Assembly (NCBI RefSeq): GCF_016744625.1 | Contig: NZ_JADGDZ010000033.1 | Coordinates: 1 to 33,609 of the forward strand | Length of the DNA: 33,609 bases | Origin: Winogradskyella sp. | GTDB taxonomy: Bacteria > Bacteroidota > Bacteroidia > Flavobacteriales > Flavobacteriaceae | Direction: 5' to 3' | Shown here: positions 16,248 to 25,700 of the stretch, piece after piece | How the letters are laid out: each line of letters starts with the position of its first letter | Position numbering within the stretch: position 1 is the stretch's first letter | The notes under the pieces: generated by a model | The model's input: the letters and a program-made list of their open reading frames with translations, nothing else | Databases searched by the model: none | Told to the model about the DNA's origin: nothing | Position numbers and translations under genes: made by a program

Positions 16248-17915
16248 ATGACCGATCTTCAAATAGCCAAAAAAGTAAAGCTTAAACCCATTACAGAAAT
16301 CGCAGAAAAATTTGGAATTGATCCCGATCTTATTGAAATGTATGGTAAGGATAAGGCAAAAATCCCTCTTTCTTGTATCAACAGAACCAAAGCTAAACAA
16401 AGCAATCTTATTCTAGTTTCTGCAATTTCGCCTACTCCTGCTGGAGAAGGAAAAACAACTATATCAATTGGACTATCTGAAGCATTAAACAGATTAAATA
16501 AAAAAACTACAGTAGTACTTAGAGAACCTTCTTTGGGTCCTGTGTTTGGTATAAAAGGCGGAGCTACTGGAGGAGGTTATTCTCAAGTTTTACCTCTAGA
16601 AGATATTAATCTTCATTTTACAGGTGATTTCTCAGGCATTGAAAAATCACATAATTTATTAGCCGCCATAATAGATAATAATATTCAAAGTAAAACCAAT
16701 TCTTTAGGTTTAGACCCTAGAACAATTACATGGAAACGTGTAATTGATATGAATGATAGAGCTTTAAGACGAATCATTGTAGGTTTGGGCGGAACAACTT
16801 CAGGAATCCCAAGAGAAACAGGTTTTGATATTACAGCAGCATCAGAGATTATGGCTATACTTTGTATTGCTAAAAATTTAAGTGATCTAAAAAAACGGCT
16901 AGGTAACATTTTTATTGGTTATACTTTTTCTAAAAAGCCCATTTATGCCAAGGATTTAAAAGTTGCTGGCGCTATGGCAACCTTATTGCAACATGCTATA
17001 AAACCTAATTTAGTTCAAACTATTGAAGGAAATCCTGCTATTATCCATGGTGGTCCTTTTGCAAATATTGCACAAGGTACAAACTCAGTAATTGGAACAT
17101 TAATGGGTATGACTTATTCTGACTACACTGTCACTGAAGCTGGTTTTGGGTTTGATTTGGGTGCCGAAAAATTCTTTGACATTAAATGTCAAAGCGCAAA
17201 TATTTCTCCTAAAGCTGTAGTACTCACTACAACAATTCGTGCTTTAAAGTATCATGGTGGAGCAAATATTAAAGCTTTAGATACTCCTAATATAGATGCT
17301 TTACGAAAAGGGTTACCAAACTTAGAAAAACATTTAGAAAACATTGGTCAATTTGAAGTCACTCCAATTATTGCAATTAACAAATTTAAATCAGATAGTA
17401 AGGAAGAGATACAACTCATAAAAGATTTTGCTAAAATTAAAAATATCCGTGTTGCGGTTGCTAATGTTTGGGCAAAAGGTGGTGAAGGAGCAATTAAACT
17501 TGCACAACACGTTATTGAAGTTTCAGAAGCATGCAAAACCAAATTCAAACCACTATATAAATGGGACATGGATATAGAAACTAAAATTGAAACCATTGCT
17601 CAAAAAATATATGGAGCTGAACACGTGGATTATAATTCAAGTGCTAAACGACAACTTAAACGCATCAAAGAACTTGGGCTAGAAAACCTACCTATATGCG
17701 TTGCAAAAACGCAAAAATCCTTATCTGACAACCCAAAGCTTTTAGGTCGTCCTAAAGATTTTATTATTACTGTTAGAGAAATTGAAATTGCATCAGGTGC
17801 AGGTTTTTTAATTCCTATTACTGGAGAAATTATGCGTATGCCAGGTTTACCTGCGCATCCTGCATCAGAAGGTATAGATATAAGTGATAGTGGTGAAATT
17901 TCTGGTTTGTTTTAG
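16248..17915 (+). CDS. fhs: Formate--tetrahydrofolate ligase
   Basis: 555 residues, full length. It makes 10-formyl-tetrahydrofolate from formate, THF and ATP in cytoplasmic one-carbon metabolism. Visible family features: the P-loop TPAGEGKTT (about 63-71), the block EPSLGPVFGIKGGATGGGYSQV, the signature FTGDFSGIEKSHNLLAA, HGGPFANIAQGTNSV, GFGFDLGAEKFFDIKC, and near the C-terminus GAGFLIPITGEIMRMPGLP. It stands alone with its own promoter between era (divergent) and the sigma-factor operon. No obvious terminator is visible in the 243 bases after it. Confidence 0.98.
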   Translation: MTDLQIAKKVKLKPITEIAEKFGIDPDLIEMYGKDKAKIPLSCINRTKAKQSNLILVSAISPTPAGEGKTTISIGLSEALNRLNKKTTVVLREPSLGPVFGIKGGATGGGYSQVLPLEDINLHFTGDFSGIEKSHNLLAAIIDNNIQSKTNSLGLDPRTITWKRVIDMNDRALRRIIVGLGGTTSGIPRETGFDITAASEIMAILCIAKNLSDLKKRLGNIFIGYTFSKKPIYAKDLKVAGAMATLLQHAIKPNLVQTIEGNPAIIHGGPFANIAQGTNSVIGTLMGMTYSDYTVTEAGFGFDLGAEKFFDIKCQSANISPKAVVLTTTIRALKYHGGANIKALDTPNIDALRKGLPNLEKHLENIGQFEVTPIIAINKFKSDSKEEIQLIKDFAKIKNIRVAVANVWAKGGEGAIKLAQHVIEVSEACKTKFKPLYKWDMDIETKIETIAQKIYGAEHVDYNSSAKRQLKRIKELGLENLPICVAKTQKSLSDNPKLLGRPKDFIITVREIEIASGAGFLIPITGEIMRMPGLPAHPASEGIDISDSGEISGLF

Positions 17916-18120
17916 AAAAAATACAAGTATAGAATGATGAAATCTTTTAATGAATGTCTTTTCATCAATTCACTATTAGCTCTTAATTTCTCATAATAAT
18001 GTGAGAGGTTCATATTTAGATGGTACTCTGAGCAATAACAACAAATTGCTTTGAAAAGATTAGCTTTAAAAACTAAAATATCACTTTCAGCAAGTATAAT
18101 GTACAATTAATCGCACATGA

Positions 18121-18151
18121 TTTGATAACTGGTACGTTTCTCTTATATTTA
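18121..18151 (+). promoter_or_regulatory. Promoter of the sigma/TPR-CHAT operon (TTTG-N19-TATATTTA)
   Basis: TTTG at 18121-18124 and TATATTTA at 18144-18151 are separated by 19 bases, as expected for the Bacteroidota housekeeping promoter (TTTG/TTG-N19-TAnnTTTG; the last base is A instead of G). The predicted transcript start lies right before ATG 18159, giving a nearly leaderless mRNA. This is a basal-type promoter; whether the ECF sigma also acts here cannot be seen. Confidence 0.5.
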
Positions 18152-18158
18152 TTGCTAA

Positions 18159-18740
18159 ATGCAAGAAAAGAGTCCAATCCTAGCTAAAAACCAAGGTTTT
18201 ATAGTAGCTGTACAGAACAACGATACGCAAGTATTAAAAAATCTGTATGTCACTAATTATCCGAAAATTGAAATATTGGTTTTAAAGAATAACGGCTCTA
18301 AGGATCAAGCAAAAGATATTTATCAAGATGCTTTTTTAGCGGTTTGGCAAAATATTAAGCAGAATAAGTTTGTACCAAAAAGTGAATCTTCAATAAACGG
18401 TTATCTCTATACCATTGCTAAGAACAAATGGTTGGATGTTCTACGATCTCAAGGCTATAAAAAAACAATTGTTGCATCACAATTAAATCATTTTGAAATA
18501 AAAGATGAAGAAAATAATAACATTGATGATGACATTTTAAAAGACAAACGATTAGAAGATGTAATGTTAGCTTTTAAAAATTTAGGCCAAGCATGCAAAA
18601 GCTTACTACGTAAGTTTTATTTTGAAAAAAAATCAATGAATTTAATAGCTGAAGAATTAGCATTAGATTCTGCTTCTACACGAAATAAAAAGTACAGATG
18701 TATGCAAAAACTAAGAGAAATAGCCCTGAAAAATAATTAA
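18159..18740 (+). CDS. ECF-type sigma-70 family RNA polymerase sigma factor
   Basis: 193 residues. Region 2 is recognisable at about 29-70 (LYVTNYPKIEILVLKNNGSKDQAKDIYQDAFLAVWQNI, quoted in part) with the promoter-melting helix after it (INGYLYTIAKNKWLDVLRSQ). Region 4 with its helix-turn-helix is at about 130-190 (CKSLLRKFYFEKKSMNLIAEELALDSASTRNKKYR, in part). It has no region 1 or 3, as in the ECF class. It is the first gene of a four-gene operon; the anti-sigma-like gene begins 5 bases after its stop. Partner and context suggest it is held inactive at the membrane until an envelope signal arrives. The regulon is unknown; the downstream CHAT genes and the metallopeptidase at 26115 are candidates. 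Confidence 0.92.
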   Translation: MQEKSPILAKNQGFIVAVQNNDTQVLKNLYVTNYPKIEILVLKNNGSKDQAKDIYQDAFLAVWQNIKQNKFVPKSESSINGYLYTIAKNKWLDVLRSQGYKKTIVASQLNHFEIKDEENNNIDDDILKDKRLEDVMLAFKNLGQACKSLLRKFYFEKKSMNLIAEELALDSASTRNKKYRCMQKLREIALKNN

Positions 18741-18745
18741 TAGCA

Positions 18746-19483
18746 ATGAACCTGAATAATATTTCACAAAAGGAATTTGAAAGGATTGAAGCCTACCTTA
18801 ATGGTTTACTTTTAGATGATGATTTAACTGCATTTGAAAATATATTAAAAAAGGAAGATGGTTTTAAAGCGAAAGTAGAAGATATAAAAACTGTTTTAAC
18901 TGGTATTGAAACACAAGTCCTAAAAGAACAGTTAGATATATTTCATAAGGATATTGAGCAAACATCTAATGATAATGTATCTACAGATATCAAAGTACGT
19001 ACTTTACATTGGAAAAAGATAGCTGTAGCTGCCGCACTAATTATTGCAGCAGGAAGCTTTTGGCTTATTAGTGGAGATTCTAATGAGCGCCTCTATTCAC
19101 AGTACTTTACACCAGATCCTGGTTTACCAACGACCATGAGTAGCACAAATAATTATGAGTTTTATGATGCCATGGTAAATTACAAACAAGGCGATTATAA
19201 AACCGCAATATCTAAGTGGGAAGTCTTGCAGAAAGCAAAACCTAATAATGACACTATAAATTACTTTATTGGTGTAGCGCATTTAGCAAATAAAAATGAA
19301 GAAACCGCTATTTCTTTTCTAGAAAATTCCATTAAGAATGACGAATTTCCATTAGTCAATGATGCCTATTATTATTTAGGTTTAGCTTATTTAAAAGAAG
19401 GAAATTTAGAAAAAGCGAAAGCGAATTTCAAACATTCTAATATCGATAACAGTAAAGCCCTCCTATCTAAACTGAACGATTAA
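18746..19483 (+). CDS. Single-pass membrane protein, anti-sigma-like N-terminus and TPR C-terminus
   Basis: 245 residues. The N-terminal part (EFERIEAYLNGLLLDDDLTAFENILKKEDGF, about 10-40) has the 'I-x-x-Y-L-x-G-x-L-x-x-x-x-x-x-x-F-E' pattern of the short anti-sigma domains in Bacteroidota membrane proteins; there is no zinc motif. A membrane helix lies at 91-109 (KIAVAAALIIAAGSFWLIS), followed by a linker and about three TPRs (138-240: YDAMVNYKQGDYKTAISKWE, INYFIGVAHLANKNEETAISFLENS, AYYYLGLAYLKEGNLEKAKANF). With one helix, the N-terminus should be cytoplasmic (sigma binding) and the TPRs periplasmic. It sits 5 bases after the ECF sigma gene and 22 bases before the first CHAT gene. The anti-sigma role is inferred from position and pattern. 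Confidence 0.7.
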   Translation: MNLNNISQKEFERIEAYLNGLLLDDDLTAFENILKKEDGFKAKVEDIKTVLTGIETQVLKEQLDIFHKDIEQTSNDNVSTDIKVRTLHWKKIAVAAALIIAAGSFWLISGDSNERLYSQYFTPDPGLPTTMSSTNNYEFYDAMVNYKQGDYKTAISKWEVLQKAKPNNDTINYFIGVAHLANKNEETAISFLENSIKNDEFPLVNDAYYYLGLAYLKEGNLEKAKANFKHSNIDNSKALLSKLND

Positions 19484-19505
19484 CTTTCTTACTAATCAAT
19501 TGATT

Positions 19506-22500
19506 ATGAAACGATTTTACAATTGTACTAGGATAGTATTGCTCTTTTTTTTCTTTACAATTGGAAAACAAGGATTTTCACAAAGGAATACAGTTTCTAG
19601 TATAGAAAAGATAAACAAACTCATCGAACAAGATTCTTTGCAACGAGCAGAATCTATACTTAGTGAGCAACTAAAAAGGTTTAAAGCAGAAAAACTATAT
19701 GATTCTCTCGTTAATTATTTATCTGTAGTTAGCAGCTATAAATTAGCAAAAAACGATTCAAAAAAAGCCATTAAAAGAACGGAAGAATTAGTTGAATTTA
19801 TAAAAAGATCTAATCGTCCCGAAACAGTAAAAAATGCACTCATAGAATTAAACAATGTATATGCAACTGCAAGATTATTTGATAAAAATTATAAATTAAA
19901 CCAAGAAGCCTTATCATATGCAAATAAAATAGATCCGATAAAGCATAGAGATATATCGCAAATTCAATATAATTTAGGGACTTGCGCCATTAATTTAAAT
20001 GATATAGACTTAGCAAAAAAGCACCTCTACAATTCCAAAAAAATACTTGAAACTAATCCTAGTATAGAAGCTGAACAATTCTATCTAACCTATAATTCTA
20101 TTGGTAGAATTAAAGCCAGATTATTAAAATTAGATAGTTCTAGTTTTTACTACAACAAGTCCTTAAAAGCTTTAAGCACAATGGAAGCTACGCCTATAAA
20201 CACCTATTATAGAGCCGCAATTGTAAAACAAAATATTGCTTTAAACTTATTCAATTCTGGCAAGATTGAAGAATCAATTACTACCATAAAAAAGGCAATT
20301 ATAGATTATCAAAGCTATGTCAAAGTTGCAGAAAATGAATCTAAAAAATTACGAGCTGCCAGGTTTCGTCTTGCAAGTGTAGATAACTTAGGTGGATTTT
20401 ACTCTGGTATTGGAGATAATAAAAGCGCTATTGAAGTTTTGACTTACTCTTACAATGAAAAACGTAAAACCATGAGTGATGATAATCCTAACGTTATTTT
20501 ATCTACTTTAATATTAGGTCATGTCCATCTCATTGCTAAGAATTATTTAGAAGCAGGTGATTATATAGATAAAGGTTTAGAGTCAATCCATAAAGCTCCA
20601 TACTATGAGGATTATGCTTTAATGATAAGAGCTTCGGTTTACGACAACTTGAATGATTTTGAAAATGCGAAGAAAATTTATAAAAAAAGTGAAAGGCTTT
20701 ACAGAGAAGAATACCAAAATAATTATTCCTTTGAATTTTTAGAAGCCCTTGTAGAAATGTCAAGATTCTATGCTAAAAATGGTATGAATGAAAAAGCTAT
20801 TCAATTAGCTGAAGAGAGTTATAATCATACAAACAAAATCACTTTCAAGAATTTAATTAGCAAATTTAAGCATACAGAAAATCTAGCTCAAGTATATTAT
20901 CAATCTAAAAATTACCAAAAAGCACTTAGGCATAGTAATGAAGCACTTTCATTTAATTTAAAGATGAATAACGCTTTAGATTCCATTCAAAATGAAATGA
21001 AAAAGCCTCGAGCTTTATATATAAATGCAAAATCGAGGTATCAATTAAACCCAACCAAAAACATCGATACTCTTCAATCATTATTAAAACAAATTGAGCA
21101 AGGAATAAAAATTTTAGAACAAAGAAAAACCGTAGTTAATACATCTGAAGATATATCGTTACTTATTGAGGACAATAACGATTTATTCAATTTTGCAAAA
21201 CATTTACGTTTAGATTTATATCAATTAACAAACGAAGAAATCTATCTAAATAATTTACTTTCAATTCATGAATCTAGTATATATAATCGCATCCGTTCTC
21301 ATCTAAACATAAGAAACAATATAGCCTTTTCTAATCTTCCTAACCAAGTTATTGAAAGAGAAAAAACACTAAAACAATCCTTATATGCTTCATTAAATAA
21401 CACTAGTAACATTGATAAGTTTTTTACAGTACAAGCAGATTGGAAGACTTTTAAAGATTCATTAAAGCTTAATTATCCTAAATACTATAGAATGCGTTAT
21501 GCTACAATTGAAGAATCCTTAGATAATTTACAAAATAATATCTCAAACAATACAACACTAATTCGCTACATTTTTATTGAAGATGAATTATATGCTTTTG
21601 TTGCTAATAAAACACAAAAAAAAATAATCAAATTAGACTCTAAAAATCTAAAACATAAAATAAATGACATTAGCAAAAACCAATATGATGTTTTAAAGAT
21701 TAGCGAAAAATATCATGATTTATACAAACAACTATGGCAACCTTTTGAAGCCGATATAATAACTAAGAACATTATTATCTTCCCAGATCGAGAGTTGTTC
21801 AATTTAAGTTTTGAAACCTTAACACCGACCAAAATAAACACATTTAAAGAACTTGCGACTAATAGCTTGCTTTCACAATACAGCATATCATATAATTACA
21901 GTTTGTTATTACTAGATGAAAACAAAAAAACTATTAATTATAATAGCGATTTTATAGCATTTGCTCCAGAGTTTAATGATGAAATGAAAGACAATTATAG
22001 AATCACTATTACAGATTCTATTGATATAGATAACACTTATTTAACCTTACTTCCTCAACCCTTTACTGCGGATTTGGCTAAAGAATATTCAACATTATTT
22101 AACGGTAGTTCTTTCACAAATGAGAATGCTTCAAAGCAAGTGTTTACAACTCAAGCCAAAGAACATAAAATTATACATATTGGTACACATGCTGAATCTA
22201 ATAATGTCTCACCCGAATTATCACGACTTATATTTGCGAAAAATGTAAATGATACTATTTCTTCAGAAGACAATTCGTTATACACTTACGAAATTTACAA
22301 TCAAAATTTATCTTCTAATCTAGCTATATTAACTGCTTGTGAAACTGGCAAACCAACATACCAAGCAGGCGAAGGAATGATTTCGTTAGCACATGCTTTT
22401 AATTATGCTGGCAGCGAAAGTATTTTAACTAGCCTTTGGAAAATAGATGAACAATCTAGTGCTAAAATTATAGAACATTTTTACAGCCATCTTAAAAATG

Positions 22501-22715
22501 GTTTGCCAAAAGACGAAGCTTTGCAAAAAGCAAAACTAGATTACTTAGCTACAGCTGAAGGCAGAACTAGGTCACCTCAATATTGGGCAGGATTAGTACT
22601 TATTGGAGATGCATCGCCTATTGATTTAAAAACCTCATCGAGTTTAGTATTTTGGTTAATGGGCATTGTCCTCTTAATAATCATAGTTGTTATTTTAAAA
22701 AACAAGAAAGCATGA
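19506..22715 (+). CDS. Exported TPR-CHAT protein (caspase-like protease), first paralogue
   Basis: 1069 residues from ATG 19506 (a TTG six bases earlier is in frame but less likely). Order of parts: signal peptide (RIVLLFFFFTIGKQGFSQ); many TPR-like helical repeats (about 30-560); a linking region; the C-terminal CHAT domain (about 690-1035); a membrane helix (FWLMGIVLLIIIVVIL); tail KNKKA. The caspase-like dyad is intact: H895 in IIHIGTHAESN and C945 in AILTACETGK, with the conserved GEGMISLAHAF, SILTSLWKIDEQSS and PQYWAGLVLIGD around it. CHAT domains are clan CD cysteine peptidases related to caspases and separase. Topology puts TPRs and protease outside the cytoplasm, anchored by the C-terminus. 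It overlaps the next CHAT gene by 4 bases (ATGA). Proteolysis and target are not shown by the sequence. Confidence 0.9.
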   Translation: MKRFYNCTRIVLLFFFFTIGKQGFSQRNTVSSIEKINKLIEQDSLQRAESILSEQLKRFKAEKLYDSLVNYLSVVSSYKLAKNDSKKAIKRTEELVEFIKRSNRPETVKNALIELNNVYATARLFDKNYKLNQEALSYANKIDPIKHRDISQIQYNLGTCAINLNDIDLAKKHLYNSKKILETNPSIEAEQFYLTYNSIGRIKARLLKLDSSSFYYNKSLKALSTMEATPINTYYRAAIVKQNIALNLFNSGKIEESITTIKKAIIDYQSYVKVAENESKKLRAARFRLASVDNLGGFYSGIGDNKSAIEVLTYSYNEKRKTMSDDNPNVILSTLILGHVHLIAKNYLEAGDYIDKGLESIHKAPYYEDYALMIRASVYDNLNDFENAKKIYKKSERLYREEYQNNYSFEFLEALVEMSRFYAKNGMNEKAIQLAEESYNHTNKITFKNLISKFKHTENLAQVYYQSKNYQKALRHSNEALSFNLKMNNALDSIQNEMKKPRALYINAKSRYQLNPTKNIDTLQSLLKQIEQGIKILEQRKTVVNTSEDISLLIEDNNDLFNFAKHLRLDLYQLTNEEIYLNNLLSIHESSIYNRIRSHLNIRNNIAFSNLPNQVIEREKTLKQSLYASLNNTSNIDKFFTVQADWKTFKDSLKLNYPKYYRMRYATIEESLDNLQNNISNNTTLIRYIFIEDELYAFVANKTQKKIIKLDSKNLKHKINDISKNQYDVLKISEKYHDLYKQLWQPFEADIITKNIIIFPDRELFNLSFETLTPTKINTFKELATNSLLSQYSISYNYSLLLLDENKKTINYNSDFIAFAPEFNDEMKDNYRITITDSIDIDNTYLTLLPQPFTADLAKEYSTLFNGSSFTNENASKQVFTTQAKEHKIIHIGTHAESNNVSPELSRLIFAKNVNDTISSEDNSLYTYEIYNQNLSSNLAILTACETGKPTYQAGEGMISLAHAFNYAGSESILTSLWKIDEQSSAKIIEHFYSHLKNGLPKDEALQKAKLDYLATAEGRTRSPQYWAGLVLIGDASPIDLKTSSSLVFWLMGIVLLIIIVVILKNKKA
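22151..22619 (+). repeat. Direct repeat, CHAT core copy 1
   Basis: This stretch encoding the catalytic core of the first CHAT protein aligns without gaps to 25381-25849 at a constant offset of 3230 bases. In the 120 positions I counted by hand (22381-22500), 105 are identical. Upstream parts of the two genes are not alike at this level. Recombination between the copies would fuse the two genes into one. Confidence 0.8.
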
Positions 22716-25700
22716 AGACATTATCTAGTTATAATATGTATGTTGTATTATTAATATTTATAATTGGTTTTACATTCAGTTCAAATGCTCAAACACATTC
22801 TTTATCAGATACAGAACTCATCGATTCATTACTTTCAAATAAAGACTTTAAAAAAGCAGATTCTGTCTTAATAAATAACATAAATAAATTAAAACAAAAA
22901 CAAGACTATTTAGAGCTAGCAAAGCGCATTTACTATGTTGGCAAAATAGCCTTAAAACAAAATGGAAAAGAGACCGCAATAACCAAAGCAAATAACTTTG
23001 CAAATAGCCTTACAGATGCAACAGATTCACTATCTGTTGCTAGGCAAAAGTATTTAGTCCTCTCTCGGTTTTATGTGCTCTTACGCGACTACAAGACGTC
23101 TTCTGAGCAAAATTTAATCGCCTTAGAAATCACCAAAAAAATGCCAGATGCAACAGGTGACCTGTTTGGTTTAATACATCATAATCTAAGCATAGATTAT
23201 AGACGACTAGGAAATATTAAAAAAGCGACTTGGTATAGTCATAAATCTTTAAAAAATTACTTGTCTTATCCCAAATCAGACAAAACTAAAATACTAGACG
23301 CTTATAACTCTCTAGGAGGAAGAATGTGGGATGCTTACAAAATAGATAGTGCTTTATTCTATTTTAAAAAAGGCGAAGACATCATTACAAAGTTAGAGCC
23401 TACACCAATGAACAAGTATTATTATGCAGCTTCTAATCAGGCAAATATGGCATCAATATACTCGACGCTAGGTAATACTAAAGAATCTATAAAGTATAAT
23501 GAGAAGTCAATAAAAAATTACCTCGCCTTTCTTAAATCTGATGCTGAAGGAAAAGACTTTTTTAAAGAAGAAGCGCGTATGTTTTTACATATGACTATTG
23601 AAAATTATGCATCCGATTTTGCCAAACAAGGAAACTTAAAAAAAGCAAAAGACTTAAATACATTTACTCTTGAAGAAAAGAAAAAATATTTAGCTAAAAA
23701 TGATCCCGAAATAGCTTTCACAAACCTGCAAGTTGCCAATTCACATATCAAACTAAAAGATTTCGAAACTGCAGAAAAATTCGTCAATAAAGGCTTAGAC
23801 ATTTATCTTAATAATGAACAAAAAGATTATTTAGGTATTGCAGATGGATATTACTACAAAGGTGTTGTAAACGAATATTATAATAACACCGAAATCGCAA
23901 AAGAATGTTATGAAGAAAGCGAAAACTACTACAAAAGTGTATTTGGAGATAGCTATGATCCATTCTATTTAGAAGCTATGCTTACTTTTTCTAATTTTTA
24001 CTCAAAAAACGGTTATACAAAGAAAGCTATAGAGATAGCAACTACAACTTACAATTATGTTGTAAAGAATCAAGGCAAGAGTACTGTTTTAGAATACTCA
24101 CAATTATTAAACCTAGCAGATATTCAATATAAATCTAAAAACTACATAGAAGCTTCAAAACAAATAAATAAAGCTTTAGAGCTTTTAAATGTTTCTTATT
24201 CTTCAGAAGTGAATGAATTAAATGCTTCAAATAAACCAATGGCATTATTGCTTCAATCTAAAGTAGCTTTAAAATTAAAGAACAATAAAGACGCTTTGTT
24301 TCTCAAAAATGAATTTAAAAGGCTTAAGGAAGCAATAAGTATTTTAGAGCAGCAAAAGATAATGGCTAGCGAAGATCAAAACATATCTATTATTCTAGAT
24401 GATAATGACGATGTTTTCGAATTATCTAAAGAAATAGCCATGATGCTTTATAAAGAAACAAAAGACGAAAATTATTTAAAAGAAGTATTAAGTATTCACG
24501 AATCGAAACTATACAATAAAATTAGGCAACAACTTAACATACAATCTAATTTCACAATTGATGGTATTCCCGAATCCATTATAGAAAAAGAGAAACTATT
24601 AAAAGACGAACTTAATTCAGCTTTAGGCATTGAAGATGGTATAGGAAAATTTTTAGAAACCAATGAAAATTGGGTCAATTATCTTGAAATCTTAAAACGC
24701 GATTATCCAAAATATTACAACTTAAGATATGCATCAATCTCAAAGTCTTTAAACCTTAATCATTCAAATTTTTATAACAAGACATCTATCATTAGATATG
24801 TAATTATTCAAGAAAAACTCTATGTTTTTATAATTGAAAAAGACAAAATAGAAGCTTATAATATAAATGTAAATAAGCTAAATACTGAGTTGACCGCAAA
24901 AGAAAATAAAAATAGTCTACTAGAGAATAACTTAAATTCTTATAGCAATTTATATGATATATTATGGCGACCATTTGAAAAAACAATTACCAACAAAAGT
25001 GTTATTATAGTTCCTGATGGAGAACTCTTTAATTTAAGTTTTGAAGTTTTAACAACAACTAAAGTCAATTCATTTATAGAATTAGCAGAAAAAAGCCTAC
25101 TAAACAAATACAATATATCTTACAACTACAGCCTATTGTTAATTGATAAAAACAAAAAGCCAAAGTTTTTCGAAAAAAACTTTGTGGCATTTACACCAGA
25201 GTTTAATGACCAAATGAAAAACAACTATAAAATTGCCATTAAAGATTCTGTATTATTAGACAAATCATACCTTACCTTATTACCTCAACCCTTTACAGTA
25301 AGTCTAGCTAGAGAATACTCTCAACTATTTGATGGTAACTCCTTTGTAAATGAAAAAGCATCTAAACAAATCTTTACTCAGCAAGCAAAAGAGCATAAGA
25401 TTATACATATTGGAACACATGCAGAATCTAATAATATATCACCCGAATTCTCTCGGTTAATATTCGCAAAAAACCTAGACGATGTTAAAAACACAGACAA
25501 CAACTCACTCTACACCTACGAAATTTACAACCAAAATTTAGCCTCTAATCTGGCTATTTTAACAGCCTGTGAAACTGGAAAACCAGGCTTTCAACCAGGT
25601 GAAGGCATGATATCTTTAGCACATGCTTTTAACTATGCTGGCAGCGAAAGCATTTTAACAAGCCTTTGGAAAATTGATGAACAATCTAGTGCTACCATTA

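Noticed and set aside
17912-18106. 64-codon minus-strand open frame between fhs and the sigma factor gene
   Set aside because: Rich in hydrophobic and rare-pattern residues with no recognisable domain, overlaps the fhs stop, and has no visible promoter. I see nothing else in this 243-base gap apart from the sigma promoter at its end.
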